The notes: generated by a model not told the origin, from the letters alone. Positions 15,744 through 25,085 are shown, numbered from the stretch's first letter. The stretch is DNA of 40,968 nucleotides from JAAUSY01 sp964526735 (GCA_964526735.1 CAZGLO010000029.1:1-40968), one strand, 5' to 3'. Made by a program: numbers and translations.

Positions 15744-17927
15744 TCAGACAATCCCAAGCTCCACCGCCCGGACGGCGGCTTGCGTACGGTCTGAGACTTG
15801 AAACTTCTCAATGATATGTTTGACGTGGACTTTGACCGTGAGGGGGCTAATCACCAATTTGGCGGCGATTTGGCGGTTGGTGAGGCCTTGCGTCAGCAGC
15901 CGCAGGACATCTTTCTCGCGTGGGGTGAGGGTATCGTGAGGGGTGGGTTGGGCAGCATGCTGTTCGCCCGACATCGTCTGCAACAGCCGCTGGGTCAGCT
16001 CGGTGTTGAGGAAGGACTCGCCCCGCAGGACGTGGCGGATAGCCCGCAGGAGTTCGCGCCGACTCGTATCTTTGAGCAGGTAGCCTGCCGCGCCCGCCCG
16101 TATCGCCGCCGAGAGGTAGTCGGGGTGCTCGTGGATCGTCACAATGATGACCTTGGTGGTGGGGGACACCCGCTTCATCGCCCGCGTCGTCTGCAAGCCG
16201 TCCATCTCTGGCATACGGATGTCGATCAGGGCGAGGTCGGGGCGCAGTCGTTGGCAGAGATCGAGCGCCTCATTGCCATTGGTCGCCTCGCCAACCAACT
16301 CAAGCCAATGCTCGCCAATGATCATACTCCGCACTCCGGCGCGCGATAGCTCGTGATCATCGGCCAAAATGATGCGGGTCTTTTCAGTTGCTTCAGAGAT
16401 GGAGGTGTTCCGTTCTTGATATGGCTCGTAGGTATCTTCTGTCTCTGGCAGCGGCACTTCAGCGGTGATATGTGTGCCTTTCCCCGGCTGGCTTTCAACG
16501 CGGAACGTCCCGCCGAGCAAGGTCACCCGTTCGTGCATCCCAATCAGCCCAATATGCTCCCCCGCCGCGCCCGCTGGAGGAGACTGCTGCGCAAACCCAT
16601 CCCCCCAATCCTGCACTTCCATCCGCACGGTCTGCTCATCCCACCGCAGCGAAACACGTACTTTTCTCGTATTGGCGTGCTTGCGGATATTGGTGAACGC
16701 TTCTTGGAAGATGCGGAAAAAACCGGTTTCAATGGCTTGCGGCAGCCGATCTGCCTGCGTCACCTCTTCATACTGTACCGTCCAGCCTTCCGTGCGCATC
16801 GCCTCGATCTCCATACGGATGGCGCTGGCCAGCCCAAAGTCGTCGAGGGCGATGGGACGCATACCGGCGATGGCGTGGCGAGTTTCGCGCACGACGCGGT
16901 GCGCCAATTCGACAATCTTATCTAGCTGGTAGACCGCCTGCTGATCAGGAGGCGTATAGTTGTTGGCGAAGGTTTGGAGGTGTTGGTAGGCGCTGGTGGC
17001 GATTTGAGCCAGGCCGTCGTGCAGCTCGTAGGCCATCCGCCGCCGTTCCTCTTCTTGCGCCACGAAAAGCTTTTCTACCAAATCTTGCAATTGGCGTTCG
17101 CGGTCGGAGAGCTTCTCAAGCAGCTGAATGTGTTCGGCTTCTGCCTGCTTGCGGCGGGTGATATCGCGGATGATGATTTGAATGACCGACGGCGCTTCGT
17201 GGAGCACCGGCGCTGCATGCACTTCGGTGGGGATAGCTTCGCCGTTGGGCCGCTGCAACGACAGCTCTATGCTTGACACGGGTTCGCTCTTGGCCAGGAC
17301 ATCTTTGTCCAGAATGGTCTGGAACCACGCCGCGTAGGTCGGTTGTTGATCGGGGATAATAAAGCCAAGGAATGGCAAATCGACCAATGCCCCGCCATCC
17401 TCCACGTGCATCATCGTGGCGATGGCCGGATTGGCCAAGCAGATGACCCCATTGTTGTCCACAAGCAAAATGCCATCGGGAGAATACTCAAAGAGGCGCT
17501 CAAATCGTGCCCGTTCATACACCAATCGCCGGTAGCGGTTCAGGCGAATGATCGTATGCACCCGCATGCGCAGCTCGGCGCGGTCGAAGGGCTTGGAGAT
17601 GAAGTCATCTGCCCCCTCCGCAATGCCCTCCAACCGCGATTCGCGGTCGTCAAGCGCGGTGACCATAATGATAGGGAGTTCGGCAAGGGTGGGGTCGCCG
17701 CGGATACGCCGACACACCTCTATCCCGTCCATCATGGGCATCATCACGTCAAGCAGCATCAGGTCGGGGCTGAGGGCCGCCGCTTGCTCTAAGGCTTCCT
17801 GGCCGTTGGTGGCGAAGACAAGCCGATACCCCCGCCCATAGAGCAGTGATTCGAGCGTCTCTCGCCCAACCGCTTCATCGTCAACGATCAAAATGGTCGG
17901 AATGTGCTCCAAGCAGCTTCCTTCCAT
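15744..17927 (-). CDS. Single-chain phosphorelay: REC-PAS-HisKA_3 kinase-REC-LuxR HTH
   Basis: A 727-residue protein combines a sensor kinase and its transcription factor. Order: receiver (10-130, Asp60), PAS (~140-260), coiled coil, NarX/DesK-type HisKA_3 with His303 in RRRMAYELHDGLAQ, HATPase with N-box EAFTNIRKHA and GLIGMHERV, then a NarL-type receiver (517-640, Asp569 in LIDIRMPEMDG, Lys in YLLKD) and a LuxR helix-turn-helix (667-727, LTPREKDVLRLLTQGLTN). No stop or frameshift separates the parts. The ATG at 17927 is one option; a TTG at 17912 with GGAAGGAAG upstream would give a start like those of its relatives. It starts 15 bp after the preceding hybrid kinase, so they are probably co-transcribed. 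Confidence 0.9.
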   Translation of the reverse strand: MEGSCLEHIPTILIVDDEAVGRETLESLLYGRGYRLVFATNGQEALEQAAALSPDLMLLDVMMPMMDGIEVCRRIRGDPTLAELPIIMVTALDDRESRLEGIAEGADDFISKPFDRAELRMRVHTIIRLNRYRRLVYERARFERLFEYSPDGILLVDNNGVICLANPAIATMMHVEDGGALVDLPFLGFIIPDQQPTYAAWFQTILDKDVLAKSEPVSSIELSLQRPNGEAIPTEVHAAPVLHEAPSVIQIIIRDITRRKQAEAEHIQLLEKLSDRERQLQDLVEKLFVAQEEERRRMAYELHDGLAQIATSAYQHLQTFANNYTPPDQQAVYQLDKIVELAHRVVRETRHAIAGMRPIALDDFGLASAIRMEIEAMRTEGWTVQYEEVTQADRLPQAIETGFFRIFQEAFTNIRKHANTRKVRVSLRWDEQTVRMEVQDWGDGFAQQSPPAGAAGEHIGLIGMHERVTLLGGTFRVESQPGKGTHITAEVPLPETEDTYEPYQERNTSISEATEKTRIILADDHELSRAGVRSMIIGEHWLELVGEATNGNEALDLCQRLRPDLALIDIRMPEMDGLQTTRAMKRVSPTTKVIIVTIHEHPDYLSAAIRAGAAGYLLKDTSRRELLRAIRHVLRGESFLNTELTQRLLQTMSGEQHAAQPTPHDTLTPREKDVLRLLTQGLTNRQIAAKLVISPLTVKVHVKHIIEKFQVSDRTQAAVRAVELGIV

Positions 17928-17942
17928 GTACGAGATGCATAT

Positions 17943-20252
17943 TTATGACCTCGTCACATCTTTCCCCACTTCTTTCAGGTGCGTTTCGATGGTCTGTACG
18001 AGCTTTTTGAGGTTGACGGGCTTGCTCAGGTAGTCATTGACCCCGCTCTGCAGACACCGCTGCCGATCTCCCGCCATCGCCAACGCAGTCAGCGCGATGA
18101 TAGGGGTGCTGGCGAATTGCTTCTCCAAGCGCAGGTAGCGCGTCGCTTCAAATCCGTCCATCCGCGGCATCTGGATGTCCATCAGGATGAGATCAGGGGT
18201 TTCTTCCTTGGCGCGGTCAAGCGCTTCCACGCCATTGCGCGCCACCGCCACCTGATAGCCACGGCTCTCAAGGTAGTCGGTAAAGATGTCAAGCGTGGTC
18301 TCATTGTCCTCTGCAATAAGGATAATCGGTGCGGTGGTGGCTGGAGCCGATGAGGCCACGCGGCCCGTCTGCTGTACACGTCCGACCATCTCCTCTTCCT
18401 CCGGCGGCTCTTCGACCATGTGGCTTGAGTGCCAGGGCAGGGAGAGGGTAAACCGGCTCCCCTTAGTTTCCTCGCTCTCCAGCTTAATACTGCCGCCGTG
18501 CATCTCAACCAACCGCATCACCAAAGCAAGACCAAGGCCCGTTCCTCCTGCTTCACGCGACAACGTCGAATCAATCTGGATAAATGGCTGAAAGAGCCGC
18601 TTTTGGTCTTCGGGCGAGATGCCGATGCCCGTATCCCAGATGGAAAAACGGACGATGTTATGTTCTGCATCTGCGCTGACATTCAGCCCGACCTGGCCCT
18701 GCTCCGGCGTAAACTTCACGGCGTTGGTCAAGAGGTTGATGAGCACCTGCTTGAGCCGCCGCGGGTCGGCATAGATCGTCGCGTGGTTGGGCGCTTTGGG
18801 CGAGACAATAACCCGTTGGGAGGCGTCGTTAGGCGGGTCGATAGCCTCGTCGATCTCAAAGAAGACGGCGATTTTCTTCTTGTGCGCCTGCTGCTTGATA
18901 AACTGGAGGCTTGCTTGGCAGAGCGGCTTGATCAGCGTCTGCTCATAGGCAAGCTCCACGCGGCCCGCCTCGATTTTGGAGAGGTCGAGGACATCGTTGA
19001 TGAGCGAGAGCAGGTGTCGCCCACTCGATTCAATCGTCTGCAGCGAGCTAAGTTGCTTCTCGGTCAAGTCACCAAACACCCTCTCCTGCAGTGTCTCTGC
19101 TAGCCCTAAGATGGCATTGAGCGGGGTGCGGAGTTCGTGGCTCATGTTGGCTAAAAATTCATCTTTTGCCCGCATCGCGCGCATAAGCTCTGCATTGGTG
19201 CTGCTCAATTCTTGCGTCCGTTCTCTCACCCGCCGCGCCAATGAGGTTCGTTCTTCTTTGAGCCGCTGGAATGCTTGCGCATTGACGATTGCCATCGCGA
19301 CTTGGTTGGCTATCCCCTGCAGCAGAAGACGGTCATTCTCATCCACCTCGCGCTGCTCTCCCACCGTCAAGATGGTAATAAGCCCCACTATGTTGCGTTC
19401 ATGAGTGATGTTGACACCGATGAGCGTTTGAACGTCCATCTGAATAAGCATACGGTAGTTGGGCAGCCACGGCCTGACCTTGATATTCGGCACGATGGTC
19501 ACTTGCTGGTCAAGCTGAAGATCACCACCGCGCACAAGGGTGTCCCCCATATCCCAAACTGTGTCAGGGAAACCGATGTGGTAGGCCGGAGTAAGCACGT
19601 CAAACTCTTTATCGTACAAACTGACGATAACAATCGGCACATCAAGCGCCTGCTGGATCTCTTCGCATATCACGCCCAGCACTGATTGTAATTCGGGGGT
19701 TTGGTTGACGCGCGACGAGATACGTGCCAGGATCTCGGCATTTTTCGTGTTGCGGCTCATCAACTGTTCATACTGCTTGCGTTGGGTGATGTCCATCAAC
19801 ATCGTCAAGAGGCAAAGCTCACCGCCAAAGATGATATTTTCGGTTGAGATGAGGAAATCGAGTGTGGTGCCGTGCTGAGACTGTACGCGGATTTCCTCTT
19901 CCTGGAGCGATTTCCCCGCCTTGACCCGCGATTTGAGCACCATCAGCCGCTCTGGCGCAATCGAAAGCCCCAAGGTGTGGACTTTCCGACCCCGCACCTC
20001 CTCCCGCGTACGTCCAATCAAGCGGCAAAAGGCTTCGTTGGCATCGTGGATGGTGCCATTGGAGATTTGGACTATGACAATAGAAATGGGATTTGCATAA
20101 AATAGACGGCGGAAGAGGTGTTCCGAATTGCTATGTACTGTTGTTTCCTGGGCGTGGCCGTGTAACTGTTGAAGCAGTATCTCTACGGTCTTCTCTAATG
20201 CCGTGATCTTGTTTTGGAGATATGCGTTTTGGGTTTGTAATTCATCACGCAT
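17943..20252 (-). CDS. PAS-GAF hybrid histidine kinase with C-terminal receiver
   Basis: The 769-residue soluble kinase begins with a coiled coil (1-35), then PAS (~46-160), GAF (~175-330), a second coiled coil, HisKA with His372 in MSHELRTPLNAILG, HATPase with N-box LINLLTNAVKFTPE, DTGIGI and GTGLGLALV, a Glu/Pro-rich linker (610-640) and a receiver (643-762, Asp692 in LMDIQMPRMDG, Lys in YLSKPV). The ATG at 20252 has GAGGAGAGG just upstream. It lies between two other signalling genes on the same strand, only 15 bp from the next. The kinase core is closely similar to those at 20302-22977 and 32206-35652, so the three are recent paralogues with different sensor modules. Confidence 0.9.
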   Translation of the reverse strand: MRDELQTQNAYLQNKITALEKTVEILLQQLHGHAQETTVHSNSEHLFRRLFYANPISIVIVQISNGTIHDANEAFCRLIGRTREEVRGRKVHTLGLSIAPERLMVLKSRVKAGKSLQEEEIRVQSQHGTTLDFLISTENIIFGGELCLLTMLMDITQRKQYEQLMSRNTKNAEILARISSRVNQTPELQSVLGVICEEIQQALDVPIVIVSLYDKEFDVLTPAYHIGFPDTVWDMGDTLVRGGDLQLDQQVTIVPNIKVRPWLPNYRMLIQMDVQTLIGVNITHERNIVGLITILTVGEQREVDENDRLLLQGIANQVAMAIVNAQAFQRLKEERTSLARRVRERTQELSSTNAELMRAMRAKDEFLANMSHELRTPLNAILGLAETLQERVFGDLTEKQLSSLQTIESSGRHLLSLINDVLDLSKIEAGRVELAYEQTLIKPLCQASLQFIKQQAHKKKIAVFFEIDEAIDPPNDASQRVIVSPKAPNHATIYADPRRLKQVLINLLTNAVKFTPEQGQVGLNVSADAEHNIVRFSIWDTGIGISPEDQKRLFQPFIQIDSTLSREAGGTGLGLALVMRLVEMHGGSIKLESEETKGSRFTLSLPWHSSHMVEEPPEEEEMVGRVQQTGRVASSAPATTAPIILIAEDNETTLDIFTDYLESRGYQVAVARNGVEALDRAKEETPDLILMDIQMPRMDGFEATRYLRLEKQFASTPIIALTALAMAGDRQRCLQSGVNDYLSKPVNLKKLVQTIETHLKEVGKDVTRS

Positions 20253-20301
20253 CGCCCTCTCCTCGTGGAGAATGCATTACAAGGGTTCCTAGGGTGTCTT
20301 T

Positions 20302-22977
20302 CTAACGAGCTATAGCTCTCCATTGTACCACTGAGTGTACCGTTTGAATCAATTTTTGTAAACTCACTGGTTTTTGTAAATATTCATTTGCACCCGCATG
20401 TATGTATTTTTCTCGATCTCCCTTCATCCCCGATGCAGTTAACACGATAATTGGTATGTGGGAAAGAGTGGCATGGTGCCGAATCCGTTGCATTGCTTCG
20501 AGTCCATTCATCCCCGGCATCTGGATATCCATAATAATGAGCGACGGCGGGGTAGTGGTTGCTTTTTCGAGTGCGTCTGCGCCATTGTACGCCGTCGCCA
20601 CCTGGTAGCCGCAGCTTTCAAGATACTCGCCAACCAGCTCAACCGTGACTTCGTTATCATCTACCAGCAACACAAGCGGCGACCCGGGTGGGGCAGTTGG
20701 TTGGGGAGGGGGGGGTAATCTTTGGTGGTGCTCTGAGGAGTGTGAAGGGTGTGTCCCACTAGGCGGACTACCCGATATGCCTTGCAATGCCCCTTTCCTA
20801 TACACTATTGCGTCGTGCTTCGTTATTTGACCGGGAGGGGGGGGGGATCCCTGTGGCTTGTGCCAAGGGGGTGGGATAATAAATCGGCTTCCTTCTCCTT
20901 CTGTGCTTTCTACCCTCACCCTTCCGCCGTGGAGTTCGGTCAGGCGGCGGATAAGTGCTAGACCTAATCCCGTCCCGCGGAACCGCTTGGTCAAGCCGCT
21001 ATCGAGCTGCGTGAACGGCTGAAACAAGCGCTCTTGATCAGCGGGCGAAATCCCTGGGCCGGTATCCCACACGACAAAGCTGATTATATCCCGCTCTGGG
21101 TCGGCGTGGACGTTAAGCCCAATTTCGCCCCCCTCCGCCGTAAACTTAATCGCATTGGAGAGCAGCCCCACCAAGATCTGTTTGAGACGGCGTTGGTCGG
21201 CGTAGATGGTAGATGCTCGTTCATTTGGGTCGAAGAAGGGGCGGTGTGTCGAGGGCCGCGTTGTCAGGACATCGTCCATCTCAAAGAAGACCGAGATGTT
21301 CTTTTTAATAGCCTCATGCTTGACGTTTTGCAAGCTCGATTGGCAAATTATCTCTATCGACCCCTGTTCGGGATCGAGCGTAACCTTGCCCGTCTCAATG
21401 CGGGAGAAATCAAGCACATCGTTGATGAGCGCAAGCAGTTGCTGGCCGCTGGTCTCGATGGTTGAGAGACGTTTATGCTGCTTTTCGTTGAGCGTGCCAT
21501 AGATTTCTTCTCGCAGCGACTCGGTCAGGCCGAGGATGGCATTGAGCGGGGTGCGCAGTTCGTGGCTCATGTTGGCCAAAAACTCATCCCGCGTGCGCAG
21601 GGCTTTGGCAAGCTCTGCATTGGCTTCACTCAGCTCAAACGTCCGGTCAACCACCCGCTGCGCAAGTAATGCCCGCTTTTGCTCGACATCGGCGAACAAC
21701 CGTGCACTGGTCATAGCCTGTGCGGTTTCGTTGGCAATGCCTTCAAAGAGGTGTATCTCCTCTTCAACAAAGAACCGTTTTTCATCCACCACCGCCACGA
21801 TCAGCAGCCCTAAGATGGCCTGGTTGCGCGTAATCATGGTGAGCATCAAGGTGCCAATATTGGCGGCCAGGAAGATATCTTGAAATGGGGAGGTGCGCCT
21901 CGTGGAAACGTCTTGCGTATCTTGAATGATGAACGTATCGCCGTCGTGTTGGCGGAATAACGACGCGATGAGCTGGTAGGGGATAGGATCAAGTCTTTTG
22001 GTGAGAGAGAGCGGCAGTCCGTAGATCTTATCGATCACAAATGCATCTTCTTTTTCCCGGTAGGTGCAGACCGCCGCGATGGGCGTGTGGAGCGCTGCTC
22101 GCGTCTCATTGGTCACAATATCGAGGATTGATTCCATCTCTATCTGCCCATTGAGCCGCCCAGAGATGCGCGCAATCGCTTGGGCACAACTGGCGTGGAG
22201 CCGTATCTCCTCTTCGGCATGCTTCGACTCGGTAATATCACGGGCGATGCCTTCTATCGCCACCACGCGGCCCGTCTCATCCGCAATGGGCATAAACCGC
22301 TGCTCAATCCACACCGTATGACCATCTTTGTGGATCCAGCGCAGAATGACAGGGGTATTGAAGGGTGTTACCCCTTTACGTATCTGGCTGAGGAGGTGGA
22401 AATCTTCGGGGCAGACAATCTTCATGGCCAAGTCGGGGTCGGCATAGTGCTCTTCGGGCGTATAGCCGATAACAGTGGTAGAAGCCGGGCTTACATACTC
22501 AAATGCAGGAGCAGGATAAATGCGGAAGCGGTAGATAATGTCGGGGGCATGTTCGCCAATGCGCTCGTATCGTTCCTGGCTTTCTCGAAGCGCTTGCTTG
22601 TCCGTGGTGATATCCTGGATGGCACCATAGATGCGTACAAGCCGCTGCTGCTCCTCATCCCATACAGGGAGACCAAAATCGCGTACCCATCGCTCCTCCC
22701 CCGTACTCGTGATAATCCGGTATTCATCAATGGAGGGTTGGTTGGCGAACAACCGCTCAAGCCGTGCCTCCATCTTGGGGATATCATCCGGGTGAAACAG
22801 ACTCTTCCAATCGCTCGCATTCCAATCGTCAACCGAAAACCCAGTGACCGCAGCAAAGCCGGTCGTGCTTCGATGCCCCCATTCGTAGGTGAATGAGCCA
22901 TCTTTATCAACGCGAATGGCATAGCTGTAGTCTGCCAGCAGGTGGAGGAGGGCTTCGTACGGCTGGATGTTGGGCAT
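20302..22977 (-). CDS. PAS-PAS-GAF hybrid histidine kinase with C-terminal receiver
   Basis: About 891 residues: PAS (20-125), PAS with PAC end IEGIARDITESKHAEEE (135-255), GAF (265-430), coiled coil, HisKA with His472 in MSHELRTPLNAILG, HATPase with LLSNAIKFTAEGG, DTGPGIS and GTGLGLALI, a ~55-residue Pro/Ser/His linker, and a receiver ending with NEYLQKPVSL. I start it at the ATG at 22977, where PAS similarity begins. The open frame continues upstream to 23142, but that extension translates a decayed transposon and overlaps its own promoter. No clear Shine-Dalgarno precedes the ATG. The kinase appears to be expressed from a promoter inside the transposon remnant just upstream (23111-23139). 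Confidence 0.88.
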   Translation of the reverse strand: MPNIQPYEALLHLLADYSYAIRVDKDGSFTYEWGHRSTTGFAAVTGFSVDDWNASDWKSLFHPDDIPKMEARLERLFANQPSIDEYRIITSTGEERWVRDFGLPVWDEEQQRLVRIYGAIQDITTDKQALRESQERYERIGEHAPDIIYRFRIYPAPAFEYVSPASTTVIGYTPEEHYADPDLAMKIVCPEDFHLLSQIRKGVTPFNTPVILRWIHKDGHTVWIEQRFMPIADETGRVVAIEGIARDITESKHAEEEIRLHASCAQAIARISGRLNGQIEMESILDIVTNETRAALHTPIAAVCTYREKEDAFVIDKIYGLPLSLTKRLDPIPYQLIASLFRQHDGDTFIIQDTQDVSTRRTSPFQDIFLAANIGTLMLTMITRNQAILGLLIVAVVDEKRFFVEEEIHLFEGIANETAQAMTSARLFADVEQKRALLAQRVVDRTFELSEANAELAKALRTRDEFLANMSHELRTPLNAILGLTESLREEIYGTLNEKQHKRLSTIETSGQQLLALINDVLDFSRIETGKVTLDPEQGSIEIICQSSLQNVKHEAIKKNISVFFEMDDVLTTRPSTHRPFFDPNERASTIYADQRRLKQILVGLLSNAIKFTAEGGEIGLNVHADPERDIISFVVWDTGPGISPADQERLFQPFTQLDSGLTKRFRGTGLGLALIRRLTELHGGRVRVESTEGEGSRFIIPPPWHKPQGSPPPPGQITKHDAIVYRKGALQGISGSPPSGTHPSHSSEHHQRLPPPPQPTAPPGSPLVLLVDDNEVTVELVGEYLESCGYQVATAYNGADALEKATTTPPSLIIMDIQMPGMNGLEAMQRIRHHATLSHIPIIVLTASGMKGDREKYIHAGANEYLQKPVSLQKLIQTVHSVVQWRAIAR

Positions 22978-23025
22978 GGTCTTGGAGATGTTCAATGGTC
23001 TGTTGGAGGTGAGCCACCTGTTTTC

Positions 23026-23104
23026 GTGACTACTCCCAACCCTTAAGGATTGGGCTTCTCGGGTCGAAACCCAGGCTGTGTAGCCCCACAGCCAGAATGT
23101 GACT
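23026..23104 (-). ncRNA. Omega-RNA-like 3' scaffold remnant
   Basis: Read on the minus strand from the predicted transcription start near 23104, the sequence can fold into three consecutive hairpins: GGCTGTG/CACAGCC (23074-23093), GGGTTtcgACCC (23061-23072), and CCCAA-x-CCTT/AAGG-x-TTGGG (23035-23054). It ends GGGAGTAGTCAC. In TnpB systems such a scaffold is followed by a guide taken from the flanking DNA, which here would be the kinase leader. Function is not shown; a structured 5' leader for the kinase message is an equally good reading. Confidence 0.4.
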
Positions 23105-23110
23105 GCGTAT

Positions 23111-23139
23111 AGCATACTATCACACGCCCGTTCTGTCAA
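23111..23139 (-). promoter_or_regulatory. Near-consensus sigma-70-type promoter inside the element remnant
   Basis: On the minus strand a perfect TTGACA (23139-23134) is followed by exactly 17 bases and TATGCT (23116-23111). This is the best promoter match noticed in the window. It points through the hairpin region into the PAS-PAS-GAF hybrid kinase, 134 bp from its ATG, and predicts a start near 23104. Confidence 0.7.
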
Positions 23140-23159
23140 CATCGAAAGCGGCTGAAGCG

Positions 23160-23210
23160 GAGAAAGCCCTTATATCCCAGGGCTAAAGCACCTGGGCTTT
23201 ACGGGCTATC
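23160..23210. repeat. Inverted repeat AAAGCCC / GGGCTTT with inner CCCAGG/CCTGGG
   Basis: Within the transposon remnant two nested inverted repeats (AAAGCCC...GGGCTTT and CCCAGG...CCTGGG) can form a branched hairpin across the end of the tnpB-like tail. In complete elements this zone belongs to the 5' part of the omega-RNA or an element end. Confidence 0.6.
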
Positions 23211-23410
23211 CGTAAGATGGCGTTTTCTTGTTGGAGCATGTTGGGTAGCTCACTACCATAATTGTACGACATATGCTCTCTTCTTTCCGCTGGTACGGGG
23301 CTGGCCCCGACACGCCCGAAGCTGCGTGCCGTAGAACCGGAGTGGTTACGAACGGGTTGAATCGTAAGAGTATGGGTGATAGCCTTTTCAGTACGCGGTT
23401 GCCCTACGCA
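23183..23410 (-). pseudogene. Probable remnant of the tnpB C-terminus
   Basis: About 76 codons remain open up to a TAA/TAG-type stop at 23183. They include VRNHSGSTARSFGRVGASP, PAERREHMSYNYGSELP and ENAILRIARKAQV. The style of this tail, immediately before the omega-RNA-like hairpins, fits the non-conserved end of IS605 OrfB/TnpB proteins, after the zinc finger. The RuvC and CxxC parts are absent; upstream sequence is AT-rich and unrelated. Assignment rests mostly on context, since the tail itself has no diagnostic motif. Confidence 0.4.
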
Positions 23411-23741
23411 AGTGGTAAAGATTCTGCTATTGCACAAGGGAACTCTTGGGTATTTGTTGTATTCTTTATTATACAACATTTGTGTTTTGAAACAAAATGG
23501 TTATTCAATAGTCGTTTCCTTCCTATTCTCTTCTGTTCTTCGTAGTATACGCGATCTCAATCATCTTGTCTCAACGATTATTACCAGAATTGTGTGTAGA
23601 TTTGTGTGTATTCTGTATGTATCCTTTACTTCTGCTCCTGCCTGCAACTCCGTCGCCTTTTTTGGTACAATAGAAATTGCCACAGAGAAAATCAGCTTAC
23701 CGCACCATGTAATGGAGGTGCACCGAGGAAAGGAGAGAAGA

Positions 23742-25085
23742 GTGGCTCGATATCCTTATTGGAGAACCGTGTTGTACACTATCGGCCTGGTGTTGGCCAT
23801 AACCGCGTGCATGAGCGATAATAATACCACAAATACGACCGTAACGGTTCTTGGCCCGCTGGTCAGGGAGAAAGCAGATCGCTTTGAAGCGTGTATGCAG
23901 CCGTTTGAAGAGCGAACAGGGATTGATGTGGTCTACGAGGGCAGGAGCGACGCCGAAACTCACCTCGCCACCCGTCTTGAAAATGGCAACCCGCCCGATA
24001 TCGCAGGCTTCACGCAGCCGCGGTCATTGGCCCGCTTTGCCGATGACGCGCTTGATGTCACAACGCTTGTGAGTGATACCGGCTTTTTTGCCCAGCAGTA
24101 TGAGCCACATTGGCTGCGGATGGCGACGGTTGTCAACAATGGGAGCAAGAATGACGACAGCAACGACACGAGGAATGACAGCAAGAACAGTGGGAAGATT
24201 GTCGGTATCTGGCACCGTGTCACGCTCAAGAGCCTTGTCTGGTATCCACCCGTTCCCTTCCAAGAGGCGGGCTATGAGGTTCCGCAGCAGTGGGATGAGC
24301 TGATTGCATTGAGCAACCAGATGGTCGCTGATGGCCAGACGCCATGGGCCGCCCCAATGGAAAGCGCTGCGGCCACCGGTTGGGTGGGGACGGATTGGGT
24401 GGAAGATATCTTGCTTCGCACCACCACCCTTGAAACCTATGATAAGTGGACGCGGGGGGAATTGCCCTTCGACTCCCCCGAAGTACGGCGGGCGTTTGAG
24501 CTGATGGGCACCATCCTCAATAATGAGCAGTATGTGTATGGCGGCACTATCCGCATCTTGGCCAACTCGTTTTTTGATTCGGGCGAGCCGCTCCTCGCCT
24601 CGCCGCCGGACGCCTATATGGTCAAGCAGGAAAGCCTTCTATCGACATGGCAATCACCGATGCCCTCAATTGGGCCAAAGGCAGATCTCAATGTATTCCC
24701 CTTCCCGCCCATCGACCCCGCTTCTGGGCGTCCCGCATTGGTGGCGGGCGATGTTTATGCGGTGTTCAACGACCGCCCCGAAGTCCGCCAAGTGGCCGCC
24801 TATTTGGCCACCGCCGATTCGGTCAAGGCGTGGGTCGAATGGGGAGGATCGCTCTCGCCACACAAGGATATCAACCATGATTGGTATAAGCCCGGCGACC
24901 GCGCCATTGCCGAGATCCTGTATCAGGCCGACCACGTGCGCTTTGATGGCAGTGAGCTGATGCCGCCGTCGGTTGGCGCGGAGCGGTTCTTGACGGGCGT
25001 GGTTGAGTACCTGTCCGGGGGCGATCTCGATCAGATTTTGAAGGATATCGATAGGGGGTGGCCGCATCCCCCTGCCAATGAGTAG
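23742..25085 (+). CDS. Sugar ABC transporter substrate-binding lipoprotein
   Basis: About 447 residues with a lipoprotein signal peptide: charged start, hydrophobic stretch, lipobox ITAC with Cys23. The mature part has the fold pattern of family 1 solute-binding proteins: TVTVLGPLVREKADRFEACMQPFEERTGI, DIAGFTQPRSLARFA, QWDELIALSNQMVADG, VAGDVYAVFNDRPEV and EWGGSLSPHKD, most like alpha-glucoside/oligosaccharide binders. I start it at the GTG at 23742, because AAGGAG lies 6 bases upstream; the in-frame ATG at 23712 lacks a site. An Asn/Asp/Ser/Lys-rich insertion (about residues 140-155) is unusual. It is followed 33 bp later by an ABC ATPase, but no permease genes are nearby. Confidence 0.85.
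   Translation: MARYPYWRTVLYTIGLVLAITACMSDNNTTNTTVTVLGPLVREKADRFEACMQPFEERTGIDVVYEGRSDAETHLATRLENGNPPDIAGFTQPRSLARFADDALDVTTLVSDTGFFAQQYEPHWLRMATVVNNGSKNDDSNDTRNDSKNSGKIVGIWHRVTLKSLVWYPPVPFQEAGYEVPQQWDELIALSNQMVADGQTPWAAPMESAAATGWVGTDWVEDILLRTTTLETYDKWTRGELPFDSPEVRRAFELMGTILNNEQYVYGGTIRILANSFFDSGEPLLASPPDAYMVKQESLLSTWQSPMPSIGPKADLNVFPFPPIDPASGRPALVAGDVYAVFNDRPEVRQVAAYLATADSVKAWVEWGGSLSPHKDINHDWYKPGDRAIAEILYQADHVRFDGSELMPPSVGAERFLTGVVEYLSGGDLDQILKDIDRGWPHPPANE

Larger units (their letters stand above)
23026..23410 (-). mobile_element. Decayed IS200/IS605-family element (tnpB tail plus right end)
   Basis: The minus strand reads as the 3' end of a TnpB-type element: an unsupported protein tail ending at 23183, then several hairpins, then GAAGCCCA-stem-GGGAGTAGTCAC at 23026-23060. 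I recognise that last arrangement from the right ends of IS200/IS605 (IS1341-like) elements; this is recall and was not checked by a search. No transposase tnpA and no RuvC catalytic part of tnpB is present, so the element is immobile by itself. Its right end lies about 50 bp from the start of the hybrid kinase gene. Confidence 0.5.

Noticed and set aside
22978..23142. N-terminal extension of the PAS-PAS-GAF kinase to an ATG at 23142
   Set aside because: The extra 55 residues translate the transposon remnant, and the ATG overlaps the -35 box of the promoter, so the transcript would not contain it.
23376..23741. N-terminal extension of the sugar-binding lipoprotein
   Set aside because: The strong AAGGAG, correct spacing and a standard lipoprotein signal all point to the GTG at 23742; upstream residues are hydrophobic nonsense from AT-rich DNA.
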